From: Dehalococcoidia bacterium
Lineage (GTDB): Bacteria; Chloroflexota; Dehalococcoidia; JACVQG01; JAHKAY01
Direction of reading: 5' to 3'
Length of the DNA: 8,486 nucleotides
NCBI GenBank assembly: GCA_030740315.1
Contig: JASLXN010000054.1
Location: 1 to 8,486 of the forward strand
The notes under the pieces are model-generated. The model was not told the DNA's origin, made no database searches, and was given only the letters and a program-made list of their open reading frames with translations. Every line of letters begins with the position of its first letter. Within the stretch, counting starts at the first letter, position 1. Shown here piece after piece: positions 1 to 7,077 of this stretch. Both the position numbers and the translations under genes were made by a program.

Positions 1-678
1 GACCTCACCCGCTTGGACAAGATAATCATTAGCCATGGCCATGGGGACCACACCGGGGGTCTTAGGGAGATTCTACGCCGTAAACGCGGGTTGGTGGAGG
101 TCGTCGCCCACCCCTCCATCTGGGAGCCCAAATACAGCCGCCGCTCCAATGAGCGGGAGCGCTATGTGGGTATTCCCTTTCCACGGGAGGAGTTGGAGAG
201 CCTGGGTGCCCGCTTCAACCTGACCACCGAGCCTGTGGAAGTGGCCTCAGGCATTTGGACCACCGGCGAGGTCTCCCAGGATGTGGACTACGAGGATGTT
301 GACCCGGACATGTATCTCAAGCAGGGAGAGGGCTGGGTCAATGACCCGCTTAAAGATGATCTAGCGCTGGTGGTAAAGACTCCACGGGGACTGGTGGTGG
401 TGCCGGGGTGTGCACACCGCGGCATAGTCAACACCATGCACCAGGCCCGCCAGGTGGCTGGAGAGGAACCTATCCACGCCGTAATAGGGGGCACCCACCT
501 GTTCCGAGCTTCAACAGAGAGGATTGAACAGACGGTGGTCGACCTGCTGCCGTGGGAAATCCAGCACCTGGGGGTGTGTCACTGCACTGGGTTCAGGGCC
601 TGCGCCCGGCTGGCGGACGCCCTCGGTGATGCCTTCTTTCTGAACAACGCCGGTAACCGCTGGCGTCTCGAGAACTGA
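1..678 (+). CDS. MBL-fold metallo-hydrolase, COG1237 / dihydropterin-ribofuranosylaminobenzene-phosphate synthase-like (5' partial)
   Basis: The reading frame is open from base 1 (DLTRLDKIIIS...), so the gene enters from the left; the TTG at 13 is not a credible start. About 225 residues are visible and perhaps 40-60 N-terminal residues are missing. The metallo-beta-lactamase metal motif HGHGDH is at 34-51, with its two His, one Asp and one His. Further family positions follow: PGCAHRG (His codon 415-417), a GGTHL segment (about 487-501) and a CHCTG segment (about 577-591). This order, with GCAHRGIVNT followed by GGTHL and CHCTG, is the layout I recall for COG1237 proteins annotated as 7,8-dihydropterin-6-methyl-4-(beta-D-ribofuranosyl)aminobenzene-5'-phosphate synthase. 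In methanogens that enzyme belongs to methanopterin synthesis; in most bacteria the substrate is unknown. No signal peptide can be judged. It is the only + strand gene and converges on the next one. Superfamily assignment is firm, substrate is not. Confidence 0.85.
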   Translation, partial: DLTRLDKIIISHGHGDHTGGLREILRRKRGLVEVVAHPSIWEPKYSRRSNERERYVGIPFPREELESLGARFNLTTEPVEVASGIWTTGEVSQDVDYEDVDPDMYLKQGEGWVNDPLKDDLALVVKTPRGLVVVPGCAHRGIVNTMHQARQVAGEEPIHAVIGGTHLFRASTERIEQTVVDLLPWEIQHLGVCHCTGFRACARLADALGDAFFLNNAGNRWRLEN

Positions 679-716
679 TCACAGTTTATTGAGGCTATAA
701 CCCGCCTCTGATGCGG
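679..716. terminator. Short convergent gap with a weak stem-loop
   Basis: Only 38 nt separate the stop codons of the + strand hydrolase and the - strand condensing enzyme. A stem GAGGC (691-695) / GCCTC (704-708) with an 8-nt loop sits in the middle. It lacks a clear U-tract on either strand, so a shared bidirectional terminator is possible but weakly supported. Confidence 0.25.
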
Positions 717-2096
717 CTATTCCCCTTCTCGGGTGCGCATGTAGGACTGGGCAAGTTCCAGGATTTCCTCCGCTGTAAAGAAGGTGGTGCGGTAGTTGAT
801 GTAACGGTCTTCCGCCTCGTTGTAGTCCCCATCGTAGGTCTTGTGTACGGCGTCGTAGACCTGTTTCACTACCTTGGATGCGGGGGAGAACTTACCCTTC
901 TCTCCGGTAACCGCCTCAGCCGCCTGGTTGAGGATGGCGGCTATGCCCTCCATCCCGGATAGGCCGCCGATGCGGCTGGACTCTACACCACTCCGGCCCA
1001 CCATAGCTGGATCATAGGGCAGGTAGATGAGGCCGCCATGCGCCGACTGTTGTTTTTGCACGCCGCCTTGGTGGATACCCGCTTGGGTGGTGAAGATGTC
1101 CCGTCCGATTACCGGCAGGTTGGAGGCAAAGGGGACCACCTCCCGGTGGATGAGTTCGGCAATTTCGGTAATTACTTCCAGGTTGAACCCAGGGTCGCCG
1201 TAAAAGCGGATGTAGTTGGTCAGGATTCCTTCCAACGGGGCGTTGCCGGTACGTTCCCCCAGGCCGGCGAATGCGGCGTTCACCCTTTTACAGCCGTACT
1301 GGAAGGCAGCCATGCTGTTGGCTACGGAATAGTTGAAATCGCTGTGGCCGTGAAACTCCAGTTCGGCCCCCGTGGCGTTGGCGATGGTTGATACCAAGCG
1401 GGGTACGCCCACGGGTAGGGCGGCAAAGGGGTCGGGGACACCGATGCCCAGGGTATCGCACAGGCGGAATCGGGCCATGCCGTCCGTCTCTTTGATTACC
1501 TGCTGCATGAAGGGAATAACCCAGCCCTCAACATCCGCCTTGGTCAGGTCCTCAAGGTGTACCCGGGGCCTTATCCCTAGCTTGCAGGCGGTGAGGATCG
1601 GTGTCATATAGCGACGAATGGCTTCTTCTTTGCTGGGAGTGCCCATTTTATCAAAGATGTGGTGGTCTGAAGAGGAGGCCAGCATGCCGGTTTCCTTTAT
1701 GGTGCCCCCGGATACCTCGGCCAGTAGCTTGATATCCTTGGGGGCGGCACGGGTCCAGGTGGTTATCATGGGGTATTCGTAGCCCCGTTCTAGCAGTTTC
1801 TCCAGCACCCACACATCCCGCTTCTGGTAGATAAACACCTCTACCGCTTCTATGCGCCCAGTGCCGTTGTCAAGCTCGTGTATAAGGTCGCAGTAGTGGA
1901 GCTTGGCCTCGTTGGGAAATAGGGCGAAACGAGGGTCCTGTGCCCCATCCCTGAGAGTGGTATCGGTGATAAGCTTGGGGTGGTTCTGCGGGCCATAAGG
2001 GGGGATCTCGGCTGGTGTGGGCTCTAGAGTGACCGAGGGTACTCGGCCCTGGTAATCATAGTAACGCCGCTCCGGGTTCACCGCATAGTCATCCAT
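717..2096 (-). CDS. DRE-TIM acyltransferase: homocitrate/isopropylmalate/Re-citrate synthase family
   Basis: 459 residues. Predicted to be a metal-dependent, Claisen-type condensing enzyme joining acetyl-CoA to a 2-oxo acid. Motifs seen: TTLRDGAQ at 46-53 (catalytic Arg49, metal-binding Asp50), HLED at 180-183 (Glu182 fits the E of the DRE triad), HGHSD at 249-253 (metal ligands His249 and His251) and GLGERTGN at 278-285. The barrel fills about residues 40-330, followed by a helical extension to the end. The LeuA-type C-terminal leucine-binding domain is absent, since 459 residues is shorter than a usual LeuA of about 510-560, so leucine feedback is unlikely. The second signature reads HGHSDFNYSVANS where most relatives have HNDxG, so it is not a standard LeuA. 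It overlaps the stop of the upstream acetyl-CoA synthetase gene by one base (TGATG) and has its SD there. Product may be citrate (Re-face), homocitrate, citramalate or isopropylmalate; I favour Re-citrate synthase by length and neighbour, as inference only. Confidence 0.85.
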   Translation of the reverse strand: MDDYAVNPERRYYDYQGRVPSVTLEPTPAEIPPYGPQNHPKLITDTTLRDGAQDPRFALFPNEAKLHYCDLIHELDNGTGRIEAVEVFIYQKRDVWVLEKLLERGYEYPMITTWTRAAPKDIKLLAEVSGGTIKETGMLASSSDHHIFDKMGTPSKEEAIRRYMTPILTACKLGIRPRVHLEDLTKADVEGWVIPFMQQVIKETDGMARFRLCDTLGIGVPDPFAALPVGVPRLVSTIANATGAELEFHGHSDFNYSVANSMAAFQYGCKRVNAAFAGLGERTGNAPLEGILTNYIRFYGDPGFNLEVITEIAELIHREVVPFASNLPVIGRDIFTTQAGIHQGGVQKQQSAHGGLIYLPYDPAMVGRSGVESSRIGGLSGMEGIAAILNQAAEAVTGEKGKFSPASKVVKQVYDAVHKTYDGDYNEAEDRYINYRTTFFTAEEILELAQSYMRTREGE

Positions 2097-3844
2097 CAGT
2101 CTTCCTCCAGAGTAGAGGTGTCTCCAAGGGGGAGACCCAGTTCTTTGGCTTTAAGGAGACGACGCATTATCTTGCCACTGCGAGTCTTGGGTAGGGAAGG
2201 TAGGAATTCTATCTCTCTGGGAGCAACTGCTGCTGAGAGGCGGCTGCGAATAAAGCGCATCAACTCTCTGCGTAGATTATCTGTAGGCTCATAGTTTCCT
2301 TTGAGGGCTACGAAGGCCTTTACCACCTCCATGGCCAGGGGGTCCGGCTTGCCTATAACGCCTGCTTCGGCTACCGCTGGGTGTTCCATGAAGGCGCTCT
2401 CCACCTCAAACGGCCCTACTAAGTGCCCCGCCGTGTTAATGACATCATCCGTGCGGCCTACGAACCAGAAGTAGCCGTCCTTATCCTTCCGCGCCCTGTC
2501 CCCGGTGATATACCAGCCGTTGTTAAACCGGGACCGGTAGAGTGCTTCGTTGTTCCAGTAGGCACGGAACATGGAGGGCCAGCCGGGGCGGACGGCCAAG
2601 TCGCCCTCGGCGTCATGGGGCATCTCGTTGCCGGCTTCATCTATAATGCCTGGGGTAGTTCCAGGTATGGGCTTGCCCATGGAGCCGGGGCGCACGGCCA
2701 TGAAAGGGTAGTTGGCGATGAGTATTGCACCGGTCTCGGTCTGCCACCAGTTATCGTGGATGGCCTGATGGAACACCCTATGCCCCCATAATACGGCCTC
2801 TGGGTTAAGCGGCTCACCCACGCTGCATATGTGCCTCAGGCTAGAGAGGTTGTACTTCTGTGTTATCTCATCACCCGCCTTCATAAGCATGCGGATGGCG
2901 GTAGGGGCTGTATACCACACTGTCACCCGGTGCTTCTGGATGGCAGAGTACCAGGCGCTGGCGCCGAAGCCGCTTTCGTATATGAGTTGGGTGACACCGT
3001 TGAGCCAGGGGGCCGACATCCCATAGGAGGTGCCCGTTACCCAGCCTGGATCCGCAGTGCACCAGTATATATCGTCCGGGTGTAAGTCCAGCGCCCATTT
3101 GCCCGTGGCGTAGTGCTGGATGGCGGCGTTGTGGACATGCACTGCCCCCTTGGGTTTGCCAGTGGTCCCGGAGGTGTAGTGCATGATGGAGTAGTCTTCC
3201 CTGCTGGTGGTTGTATCCGGGGGGTCAGAAGGAGCTGCGGCCATCGCCTGTTCGTAGCGCACATCCCCCTGGTCCAACTCCGCTGCCTTGACCTCCCGTT
3301 CTATCAGAATGGTGTGTCGTAGCTGGGGCAGATCTTTGAGGATGGTTGATAGACGGGCTTTGAGATCCGGTGTGGTTATCAGGACTTCAGCGCCGCTATC
3401 CAGCAGCCGGTCCCGTACAGGATCCGGGCCGAAGGCCGAGAATAACGGGCCGATTATCGCTCCCAGCTTCAGGGTGCCGAACACGGATACATATAGTTCT
3501 GGGACCCTCCCTGCAAAGATGAAGACACGGTCACCCTTTTGCACGCCAAGCCCAGCGAGGGCATGGGCAAATTTGTTGGTAAGGGTGCGAAGCTGCTCAA
3601 AGGTGTAGGCCTCCTCTCCGCCGTCTTTCCCTTCCCAGAGGAGCGCCACCTTATCTCCCCATCCATTCTCGCAATGGCGGTCTATGGCTAGTTGGGCTAG
3701 ATTGAAGCTATCCCGGCCATCAACCCCCAACTCCCTCTCTATCTCGGGCCACGGCGTCTTAGAGGTCAGGTCACCTTCGCCCAGCAGGTTGGGGGCTACC
3801 TGCATCTCTTTGGTCTTGGGCTTGGCAATCTCCGAGTAGTTCAC
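2096..3844 (-). CDS. acsA: AMP-forming acetyl-CoA synthetase (AcsA type)
   Basis: 582 residues, cytoplasmic. It makes acetyl-AMP from acetate and ATP and transfers the acetyl group to CoA. Adenylate-forming motifs in order: TSGTTGKPKG (A3, 224-233), WWQTETG (A5, 366-372), YITGD (A7, 445-449), GRTDDVIN (A8, 463-470) and PKTRSGK (A10, 552-558). Lys558 is the catalytic lysine and the usual target of protein acetylation. The WW pair before QTETG is the acetate-pocket signature that blocks long acyl chains, which argues for acetate or propionate rather than medium-chain acids. Length is near Bacillus-type AcsA (about 570) and shorter than enterobacterial Acs (about 650). The start is GTG (3842-3844), chosen because GGAGG lies 6 nt upstream and the N-terminus fits. 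It is the first gene of a pair with the condensing enzyme, which would use its product. The enzyme is reversible in principle and could run toward acetate and ATP in some anaerobes. Confidence 0.93.
   Translation of the reverse strand: MNYSEIAKPKTKEMQVAPNLLGEGDLTSKTPWPEIERELGVDGRDSFNLAQLAIDRHCENGWGDKVALLWEGKDGGEEAYTFEQLRTLTNKFAHALAGLGVQKGDRVFIFAGRVPELYVSVFGTLKLGAIIGPLFSAFGPDPVRDRLLDSGAEVLITTPDLKARLSTILKDLPQLRHTILIEREVKAAELDQGDVRYEQAMAAAPSDPPDTTTSREDYSIMHYTSGTTGKPKGAVHVHNAAIQHYATGKWALDLHPDDIYWCTADPGWVTGTSYGMSAPWLNGVTQLIYESGFGASAWYSAIQKHRVTVWYTAPTAIRMLMKAGDEITQKYNLSSLRHICSVGEPLNPEAVLWGHRVFHQAIHDNWWQTETGAILIANYPFMAVRPGSMGKPIPGTTPGIIDEAGNEMPHDAEGDLAVRPGWPSMFRAYWNNEALYRSRFNNGWYITGDRARKDKDGYFWFVGRTDDVINTAGHLVGPFEVESAFMEHPAVAEAGVIGKPDPLAMEVVKAFVALKGNYEPTDNLRRELMRFIRSRLSAAVAPREIEFLPSLPKTRSGKIMRRLLKAKELGLPLGDTSTLEED
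2097..2108 (-). promoter_or_regulatory. Ribosome binding site of the condensing-enzyme gene, inside the end of acsA
   Basis: Read on the - strand, GGAGG (2104-2108) followed by a 7-nt spacer precedes ATG (2094-2096). It lies within the last codons of the acetyl-CoA synthetase gene. With the one-base stop/start overlap TGATG, this is a classical arrangement for translational coupling and fixes the downstream start codon. Confidence 0.8.
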
Positions 3845-3855
3845 CCTAATCCTCC
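3845..3855 (-). promoter_or_regulatory. Ribosome binding site of acsA (supports a GTG start)
   Basis: On the - strand GGAGG (3851-3855) stands 6 nt before GTG (3842-3844). No in-frame ATG with a comparable SD is nearby, so the GTG is the likely initiation codon. Confidence 0.75.
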
Positions 3856-3867
3856 ATGAAGCTTCAT
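3856..3867. promoter_or_regulatory. 12-bp perfect palindrome at the acsA start region
   Basis: ATGAAGCTTCAT reads the same on both strands. It covers the end of the proposed -10 and the predicted transcription start, directly upstream of the acsA SD. This is where a repressor operator would sit. At 12 bp with no spacer it could also be chance. Confidence 0.3.
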
Positions 3868-3894
3868 CTTACGCCCTATTGGGGCAGCTTTCAA
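3866..3894 (-). promoter_or_regulatory. acsA: Candidate sigma70-type promoter for acsA and the condensing enzyme
   Basis: On the - strand, TTGAAA (3889-3894, five of six matches to the -35 consensus) is followed by exactly 17 nt and then TAAGAT (3866-3871, four of six matches to the -10). Transcription would begin near 3857-3860, giving a leader of about 14 nt that carries the SD. The spacer contains a small GCCC/GGGC dyad (3873-3885). Placement is good, but this is sequence matching only. Confidence 0.5.
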
Positions 3895-4008
3895 GCAACC
3901 ATTGTCCAAACAGAGCGGAAAACCGTTTTTTGCGCCGACTTAGTGGCCGGTGTGACAATTTGGAGCACAGCCCAATAAGCACCATAGCGTGAGGGCCGTT
4001 ATACACGC
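3895..4008. other. Intergenic region between the GNAT pseudogene and the acsA promoter
   Basis: No gene is seen. Next to the GNAT stop there is a 6-bp stem AGCGTG (3986-3991) / CACGCT (4004-4009) with a 12-nt loop and no U-tract on the - strand, so it is at best a weak terminator for the mutS2-GNAT transcript. A CGG-AAAA-CCG mini-stem followed by six T on the + strand (around 3917-3932) is too short to call a terminator. Confidence 0.4.
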
Positions 4009-4443
4009 TTACATTTCAAACTCAATAAGCTGTCCGGGCTGAAAGCCGCCTGCTCGGATGAACTTCTGTAAGTCGTCATCTTGACGGCGTATGGCGATAT
4101 GAGTCTTCATGTTCTGCAGTTTAGCCTCCTGGACAAAGGCCTGGATTAGCTTGATGCCGATGCCGCGGCGGTGGAACCGGGGGTCAACCCCCATGATGTC
4201 TATCCAGCCACCGGGGGGCATGCCGTACTCCCAGCCGCGTACATCTCCCAGTATAAAGCCCACCACCTGGCCCTCCGTTTCAGCCACCTGGCACAGGGGT
4301 GGGTATTACATCTCCAGGTAGCGGCTCACCGTTTGGGGCCATGAGGTTGCCCGGTCGGTGCCCGTTATGCGACGGTCTATATCCACGATGTGGCGGACAT
4401 CGTTGCTGGTCATCTTGCGCAGGGTCACTTCTGCTTGTGTCAT
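4009..4443 (-). pseudogene. GNAT-family N-acetyltransferase interrupted by an in-frame TAA
   Basis: Read from ATG at 4441-4443, the frame gives MTQAEVTLRKM... through SRYLEM. It then meets TAA (4306-4308, codon 46) and resumes in the same frame as YPPLCQVAETEG through the rest of a GNAT fold to the stop at 4009-4011. The two halves together make 144 codons, a normal single-domain GNAT length. The second half carries the acetyl-CoA-binding strand and turn, IMGVDPRFHRRGIGIKL (a variant RxxGxG loop with His at the usual Gln/Arg position). Family GNATs with a YPPLC-VAE-G-VVGFILGDVRGWEYG pattern are continuous here. An SD-like AAAGGGGG (4453-4460) lies 9 nt before the ATG, and the gene starts 18 nt after the mutS2 stop, so it was probably co-transcribed with mutS2. 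The 92-codon downstream part could begin at GTG 4285-4287, but no SD is evident there. Alternatives are a sequencing error, a strain-specific nonsense mutation or readthrough. The acceptor substrate is unknown. Confidence 0.8.
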
Positions 4444-4461
4444 AATACGGCGCCCCCTTTT

Positions 4462-6849
4462 CTAATCCAGTTCTACCATAGTAGAGCCGTCCCCACCACT
4501 GCTCCTTTGGGCAGAACTGAAGGACTTGACCAGAGGATGGCGGGCCAGCCTTTCCCGAAGGGCCTGGCGTAACGCCCCTGTGCCCCGGCCGTGTGTGATT
4601 AGTACCCTGTTGAGACCCCGCAGGACTGCCCTGTCCAGGAAGAACTCCATTTCCTGTAGAGCTGGCTCCACCCGCTGACCTCTGAGGTGTAGCTCGGCGT
4701 CGGCCTCGGGGGGCTGGTGGGTCAGCGGGATGGACGGGGATGGGGTTGGGGCTGTGGCCCGTGACTCGAGCTGTTCGCCATCAAAGCGGGCACGTGTGGA
4801 TCCCATAAGCACCTCCACCCGGCCGTCGGCCCCCGGTGGTGACAGCACGATGGCCGGCATGTTGAGCCCCTTTACCTTCACACGGTCGCCGCGTGACAGA
4901 TCCCGCCACCATGGGGGCTGGGCAGGCGGTGGCCGCCACTCCCTGCCTTTGAGCCCCAGGCGCACGGCCCGGGTATCGTCCAGGGCGTGGCGCACCTGCT
5001 CCATGTCTGCCTCGGCTTCCAGTGCCCGCTCCGCCCGTACTAGTCGCCGCCTGACCTCCTCCGCCCGGGACGATAGTTCACGGCGCATCTCTCCCAAAAT
5101 CTCCTCACGGCTGGAGGCCATCCGGAGCGCCTCGGCCACCAACTCCTGGCGTAGTGTCTGTGCCTGCTGCTGGGCCTCCCCCGCCTGGGCGCGCAGCCTT
5201 ACGGCGACCGCCCTCTCCTGCTGCAGTTCCAGCAGAAGGTCATCGGTACGCCGCTCGCCGGGGGGTAGTAGCTCCTGGGCATGAGCGATGATGGACTGTG
5301 GCAGACCTAGGCGGGAGGCTATGATCAGAGCATAGCTGCGGCCGGGCAGGCCCATACTGAGCCGATAGGTGGGCATCAGGGTCTCAGGGTTAAGCTCTAC
5401 GCTGGCGTTGGTCATCCCTGGCTGCTCTTCCACAAAGCTGGCCACGGAGCGGAAGTGGCCGGTGGCTATCGTGGTGGTCCCTTTATGGCACAGGTGGCCC
5501 AGGACGGCCCTGGCCAGTGCGGAGCCTTCCTCAGGGTCTGTGTTGGTGCCAAGCTCGTCCAGAAGCACTAAGGTGCGCTTGGTGGCGGTCCGTAGAATGA
5601 CGGTGATGTTGTGTATATGGGAACTAAAGGTGGAATGGGCCTGCTCTATGCTCTGTTGGTCGCCTATGTCGGCGTAGACGCCGTCAAAAACGGAGAAGGC
5701 ACTGCCCTCCGCCGCCGGGGGTAGCAAGCCCGCCTGGTACATTAGGGTGAGCAACCCCAGGGTCTTCAGGGCTATCGTTTTGCCCCCGGCGTTGGGGCCT
5801 GTGATGAGGAGCACGGGCCGTTGAGAGTGAATTTCCAAAGTGAGCGGCACAACGGGGCCGGGCAGTAGTGGGTGGCGTGCATCCACAAGGCGCAGGTAAG
5901 GTTGCTCCCCCTCCCAAGCCAGTGGTGGGGAGGCCCCCATGGCGCGGCCCAAGCGGCCACGGGCCAGTATCAGGTCCAGCTCGGCCAATACCTCCACCCC
6001 CCGGGCAATCTCCTCACCGTGCTCCCCCACTGCCTGGGAGAGTCGGCGGAGCACCCTAAGCACCTCCCGTTGCTCCTCCAATAAAAGCTCCCGCCAGGAA
6101 TTGCCCAGTTCCACCATCTCATATGGCTCAACAAACACCGTGGCCCCGGTATCAGAGACATCGTGCACCAGTCCGGGCATCCTGCCCTTCATCTCCGCCT
6201 TTACCGGAAGCACCATCCGCTCCGAGCGGATGGTGAACACTGGCTCCTGGAGCACCTCCTGTCCCCTGGAAGAGCGGATGATGCGGCGAAGGTTGGTTAC
6301 CAGGCGGTCATGTGCCTGGCGCACCCCTTCCCGAAGCCGGTGTATCTCGGGTGAGGCAGTGTCCGCCACCTCCCCCTGGGGGTTGATGCCGGACTCGATC
6401 TTTTTTTGCAGACCGGCAAGCTCTGGGAGCGATTCGGCCAGCGCGGAGAGGCCAGGGGCCTCTTTGTGCAGGCGGGCGAGGCTGTGGCGGGCGCGCCGGG
6501 CCGCTACCAGGGCTGCGGCCACCTGGCGTAGCTCCGCACCGGTGAGAGCCCCTTTCAGGGCAGCCCGTTGGGCGAGGGAGGCAATAGCCCCTGCTGTGGA
6601 CAAGTCAATGTCCCTGCCTATGTCCAGCACCTTGATGGCCTCGGCCGTATGTCGCTGGAGGCGGGCCACCTCGTCCGGATGGTAACTGGGGCGCAACTCC
6701 AGCGCCTGTTGGCGGGCGAGGGGGGAGGTGGTGTGCCTCGCCAGAAGGCGGAGCACCTTATCAAACTCCATGAGCGTAAAAGAGCGGTCTGACACGCTCT
6801 GTGCTCCTGCGGGTTCCACTAACTCTAAGTCGGAGTCATTCTGAATCAT
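4462..6849 (-). CDS. mutS2: Endonuclease MutS2 / ribosome-collision ATPase
   Basis: 795 residues, the usual MutS2 length, with no MutS mismatch-recognition domain. N-terminal core and lever helices run to about 330. The ABC-type ATPase follows: Walker A GPNAGGKT (351-358), IGDQQSIEQAHSTFSSH (395-411, with the signature region) and Walker B LVLLDE (427-432, Glu432 catalytic). A charged coiled coil spans about 535-625, a KOW-like basic segment about 650-690, and a C-terminal Smr domain about 718-795 has the HGRGTG loop (753-758). In known relatives MutS2 suppresses homologous recombination (Helicobacter, Thermus) or acts on collided ribosomes (Bacillus); which applies here cannot be told. The Smr first motif is LHLRG (720-724) where LDLRG or LDLHG is usual, so the Asp is replaced by His. 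The ATG at 6847-6849 lacks an SD. An internal Met27 (6769-6771), close to the family's conserved EFDKxL start, is an alternative that also lacks an SD. The GNAT locus follows after 18 nt. Confidence 0.95.
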   Translation of the reverse strand: MIQNDSDLELVEPAGAQSVSDRSFTLMEFDKVLRLLARHTTSPLARQQALELRPSYHPDEVARLQRHTAEAIKVLDIGRDIDLSTAGAIASLAQRAALKGALTGAELRQVAAALVAARRARHSLARLHKEAPGLSALAESLPELAGLQKKIESGINPQGEVADTASPEIHRLREGVRQAHDRLVTNLRRIIRSSRGQEVLQEPVFTIRSERMVLPVKAEMKGRMPGLVHDVSDTGATVFVEPYEMVELGNSWRELLLEEQREVLRVLRRLSQAVGEHGEEIARGVEVLAELDLILARGRLGRAMGASPPLAWEGEQPYLRLVDARHPLLPGPVVPLTLEIHSQRPVLLITGPNAGGKTIALKTLGLLTLMYQAGLLPPAAEGSAFSVFDGVYADIGDQQSIEQAHSTFSSHIHNITVILRTATKRTLVLLDELGTNTDPEEGSALARAVLGHLCHKGTTTIATGHFRSVASFVEEQPGMTNASVELNPETLMPTYRLSMGLPGRSYALIIASRLGLPQSIIAHAQELLPPGERRTDDLLLELQQERAVAVRLRAQAGEAQQQAQTLRQELVAEALRMASSREEILGEMRRELSSRAEEVRRRLVRAERALEAEADMEQVRHALDDTRAVRLGLKGREWRPPPAQPPWWRDLSRGDRVKVKGLNMPAIVLSPPGADGRVEVLMGSTRARFDGEQLESRATAPTPSPSIPLTHQPPEADAELHLRGQRVEPALQEMEFFLDRAVLRGLNRVLITHGRGTGALRQALRERLARHPLVKSFSSAQRSSGGDGSTMVELD

Positions 6850-6861
6850 AGCTGCGACTCT

Positions 6862-6870
6862 ATTGTAGCA
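6862..6870 (-). promoter_or_regulatory. mutS2: Candidate extended -10 promoter for mutS2
   Basis: On the - strand TGCTACAAT matches the extended -10 form TGnTATAAT at all but one position. No good -35 lies 16-18 nt upstream, which fits extended -10 promoters. Only 12 nt separate it from the mutS2 ATG, so the transcript would have about 5 nt of leader, close to leaderless; this agrees with the missing SD. Confidence 0.4.
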
Positions 6871-6983
6871 GGATTGTTAATAGGCAGCAGTAGCGAGGAT
6901 ATTAAGCATACTGTCTCTATCTGTGCCCCACGGGCGGATAAACTAAAGGTTTTGTCTTTCCCTCCCACCCGCCCGAGAGTTAT

Positions 6984-7014
6984 TCCAGGGGGCTTCGCCC
7001 CTCAGACACCTGGA
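6984..7014. repeat. Nested GC-rich hairpin, REP-like
   Basis: An inner stem GGGGC (6989-6993) / GCCCC (6997-7001) has a TTC loop. An outer stem TCCAGG (6984-6989) / CCTGGA (7009-7014) surrounds it; the two share one G, so they compete at that base. GGGGCTTCGCCCC-type dyads are commonly seen as dispersed intergenic palindromes in some bacterial genomes; only one copy lies in this window. Confidence 0.45.
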
Positions 7015-7077
7015 TGGTAATGGCCGTTTGGCTGGAGATGTCATTTCCGTACATTCGTTGCCACTGGTGAAAAGGGT

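Noticed and set aside
13..15. TTG as the start of the MBL-fold gene
   Set aside because: The frame is open to base 1 and DLTRLD before the HGHGDH motif matches the family interior, so the true start is outside the window.
717..2096. Naming the condensing enzyme leuA
   Set aside because: It lacks the C-terminal leucine-binding domain and has a non-standard HGHSDFN motif; substrate cannot be fixed from sequence.
3917..3932. CGG-AAAA-CCG followed by six T as a + strand terminator
   Set aside because: The stem is only 3 bp and no + strand gene leads into it.
4009..4287. A complete small 92-residue GNAT starting at GTG 4285-4287
   Set aside because: It would lack the first strand and helices of the fold, has no SD, and the upstream in-frame segment clearly supplies the missing N-terminus.
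5939..6685. Long open frame on the + strand opposite mutS2 (about 248 codons)
   Set aside because: It is fully antisense to a clear MutS2, is rich in Ser/Arg/Pro as expected from a GC-rich shadow frame, and shows no domain.
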